From assembly GCA_947504705.1 (NCBI GenBank), contig CANNIA010000009.1, forward strand, positions 48,039 to 112,038: DNA of 64,000 nucleotides. Reading direction: 5' to 3'. This stretch comes from Paracoccaceae bacterium. GTDB lineage: Bacteria; Pseudomonadota; Alphaproteobacteria; Rhodobacterales; Rhodobacteraceae. Position numbers and translations under genes: made by a program. Shown piece after piece: positions 62,276 to 64,000 of the stretch. Within the stretch, counting starts at the first letter, position 1; each line of letters opens with the position of its first letter. The notes beneath the pieces are model-generated. The model was not told the origin of the DNA and did not search any database. It saw only the letters and a program-made list of their open reading frames with translations.

Positions 62276-64000
62276 ATGCAAAAGCCCAGCGACAACCCCG
62301 CCGATCCGTTCAAGAAAGCCCTGGCCGACGCCACCCGCACGATGGCGGATGACCCGGAGATGACGGTGACCTATTCCGTCGACCCGGCAGGCATGAACAA
62401 AGAAGGCGTGCGCCTGCCGCAAGTCAGCCGCCGGATGACGCGGGACGAGGTGCTTTTGGCCCGTGGCACAGCGGATGCCTTTGCCCTTCGCAGGCGCTAT
62501 CACGATGACGGGGTCGCGGCGCGATACGCCCCGACCGGGCCCTTGGCGCGGGATATCTATGAGGCGATGGAGAATGCCAGGTGTGAGGCGGTCGGCGCCC
62601 GCGACATGCCGGGGACAGCCGGAAACATCGAGGCGAAGATCGGGCATGAGGCGGACCGCAAGGGCTATGGCCAGGTGACTTCCGCGTCCGAAGTGCCGCT
62701 GCCGGTGGCGGCGGGCTATCTGGTGCGGCAGATGGCGACTGGGCGGCCCTTGCCGAAATCGGCAGCCCATGCAGCCGACCTTTGGCGCGGTTTTGTCGAG
62801 GAACAGGCGGGCGAGACCCTGTCGAACCTTGACCATGTGCTGGGCGACCAAGCGGCCTTTGCCCGGCTGGCACGGAAGGTGATTGCCGACCTTGGCTATG
62901 GAGACCAGCTGGGCGACGACCCGGACGCGCCCGAGGATGAAGCGGGCGATCAGGCGGAAGAGGATCAGGATTCGCCCGACAGCGCCGGGGACGAGCAGGA
63001 AGAAAGCGAAGACGCCGAGGCGTCCCCTGAGCGGAGCCAGGAAGACCAGCAAGACCAGAACCAGGCGCAGGTCACGATGGAGGACAGCGCCGACATGGAG
63101 CAGGGCGACGAGTCCGAGCTGCCGGATGGCGAGTCCCCGCTGGAACCGCCGCCCCCTGCCCCGCATTCGGATGCCGACCCGAATTACACGGTCTATGCGA
63201 CGGATTTCGACGAAGAGGTCAAGGCTGAAGACCTTGCCGAACCGGCGGAACTGGAACGGCTGCGGGCGTATCTTGACCAGCAGCTGGAACCCTTGAAGGG
63301 GGCTGTGTCGCGGCTTGCGAACAAGCTCCAGCGCCGGTTGCAGGCGCAGCAGAACCGGTCCTGGGACTTTGACCTTGAGGAAGGTACGCTGGACGCAGGC
63401 CGTCTGGCGAGGGTTGTGGCGAACCCGACTACCCCGTTGAGTTTCAAGCAGGAGAAGGACACCGAGTTCCGCGATACTTGCGTGACTTTGTTGCTGGACA
63501 ACTCCGGTTCCATGCGCGGCCGCCCGATTTCCATCGCGGCGATCTGTGCGGATGTCTTGGCGCGGACGCTGGAGCGGTGTTCGGTGAAGGTCGAAATCCT
63601 GGGCTTTACCACCCGCGCCTGGAAGGGTGGCCAATCACGCGAGCGGTGGCTGGCACAGGGACGCCCGCAGATGCCGGGGCGGCTGAACGATCTGCGCCAC
63701 ATCATCTATAAGTCCGCCGATGCGCCGTGGCGGCGGGTCAGGCCCAATCTGGGGCTGATGATGAAAGAGGGTTTGCTCAAGGAAAACATCGACGGCGAGG
63801 CCCTGGAATGGGCGTTCCGGCGGTCGATGAACCGGCCCGAAGCGCGCAAGATCCTGATGGTGATTTCCGATGGCGCCCCGGTCGATGATTCGACCCTGTC
63901 GGTCAACCCGGCCAACTATCTGGAAAAGCACCTTCGCGACGTGATCGCGATGGTCGAACGCCGCCGGGCGGTGGAGCTGATCGCCATCGGCATCGGCCAT
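62276..64000 (+). CDS. cobT: Aerobic cobaltochelatase subunit CobT (3' partial)
   Basis: The frame is open from ATG 62276 to the window end (575 codons, no stop), so the gene is cut near its C-terminus; full-length CobT is about 600-630 residues. CobT pairs with CobS and CobN for cobalt insertion in aerobic cobalamin synthesis. The N-terminal helical domain ([23 protein letters not shown]) is followed by a very acidic low-complexity linker (about residues 218-300) and a von Willebrand A domain with the MIDAS motif DNSGSM (about 408-413). No ribosome site is strong. Antisense frames through this region are shadows. Confidence 0.95.
   Translation, partial: MQKPSDNPADPFKKALADATRTMADDPEMTVTYSVDPAGMNKEGVRLPQVSRRMTRDEVLLARGTADAFALRRRYHDDGVAARYAPTGPLARDIYEAMENARCEAVGARDMPGTAGNIEAKIGHEADRKGYGQVTSASEVPLPVAAGYLVRQMATGRPLPKSAAHAADLWRGFVEEQAGETLSNLDHVLGDQAAFARLARKVIADLGYGDQLGDDPDAPEDEAGDQAEEDQDSPDSAGDEQEESEDAEASPERSQEDQQDQNQAQVTMEDSADMEQGDESELPDGESPLEPPPPAPHSDADPNYTVYATDFDEEVKAEDLAEPAELERLRAYLDQQLEPLKGAVSRLANKLQRRLQAQQNRSWDFDLEEGTLDAGRLARVVANPTTPLSFKQEKDTEFRDTCVTLLLDNSGSMRGRPISIAAICADVLARTLERCSVKVEILGFTTRAWKGGQSRERWLAQGRPQMPGRLNDLRHIIYKSADAPWRRVRPNLGLMMKEGLLKENIDGEALEWAFRRSMNRPEARKILMVISDGAPVDDSTLSVNPANYLEKHLRDVIAMVERRRAVELIAIGIGH

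Noticed and set aside
62036..63634. 532-codon minus-strand frame at the end of the window
   Set aside because: Antisense to the transporter ATPase gene and cobT; cobT motifs (MIDAS, acidic linker) are unmistakable on the plus strand.
1..64000. CRISPR array, rRNA operon, prophage or insertion sequence
   Set aside because: No regularly spaced repeats, no rRNA sequence and no transposase, integrase or phage structural gene were found anywhere in the window.

Overview
This is a G+C-rich, gene-dense chromosomal window from an alphaproteobacterium, most likely a member of the Rhodobacterales/Rhodobacteraceae (Rhodobacter, Gemmobacter, Tabrizicola-like). The evidence is the gene order trpGDC-moaC-moeA-lexA-comEC-gltX-gltA, a ppiD-trpE operon, a LexA box of the alphaproteobacterial GAAC-N7-GAAC type, bolA/J-domain/cobS for aerobic cobalamin synthesis, and recurrent intergenic GGGATATTT tails. 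Assignments rest on reading the sequence and on family knowledge; no database search was run.

Layout. 0-9.4 kb: end of a divergent polysaccharide deacetylase, then a minus-strand block (trpE, ppiD, aminotransferase, gpt, LysE exporter, fabI), then pdxH, a double cold-shock protein, a DUF192 protein and tRNA-Pro(UGG). 9.4-14.7 kb: tandem palindromes, selO, an XRE-cupin regulator, kbl-tdh (threonine catabolism) and a small cupin. 14.7-24.6 kb: the conserved trpGDC-moaC-moeA-lexA / comEC / gltX-gltA block. 24.6-38.4 kb: an ornithine-decarboxylase-type enzyme with a divergent Lrp regulator, TetR with a divergent ABA4-like membrane pair, valS, a methyltransferase, DUF1992, a di-heme peroxidase, an aminotransferase, DUF4177, gatB and an unknown 402-residue protein. 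38.4-46 kb: a lytic transglycosylase lipoprotein, pepN, an ArsR-SRPBCC operon and malate synthase G. 46-49.9 kb: a compositionally odd glycosyltransferase, then bolA, J-domain protein, cobS and a small secreted protein. 49.9-62.2 kb: a block that separates cobS from cobT, holding a REP-like repeat, parDE, a short-chain dehydrogenase, an FMN reductase and a divergent amino-sugar locus. The window ends inside cobT.

The most coherent system is the divergent amino-sugar locus (52.2-62.2 kb). On the minus strand, a BadF-type sugar kinase, GntR/UTRA regulator, SIS-domain deaminase and nagA are translationally coupled. On the plus strand lie a MurQ-type etherase, a complete CUT1 ABC importer and a Gfo/Idh/MocA oxidoreductase. 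Together they predict PTS-independent import and breakdown of N-acetylmuramic acid and/or N-acetylglucosamine to fructose-6-phosphate. Two near-identical 18-bp sites, TGGTATTGYTTTGGYATT, lie at mirror-image positions 22-23 bp upstream of the two start codons and are candidate operators of the GntR protein.

Other points of note are a threonine dehydrogenase that has lost all four structural-zinc cysteines, a low-G+C insert in valS, a ComEC without a visible metallo-beta-lactamase active site, and a recurring hairpin-plus-GGGATATTT intergenic element.
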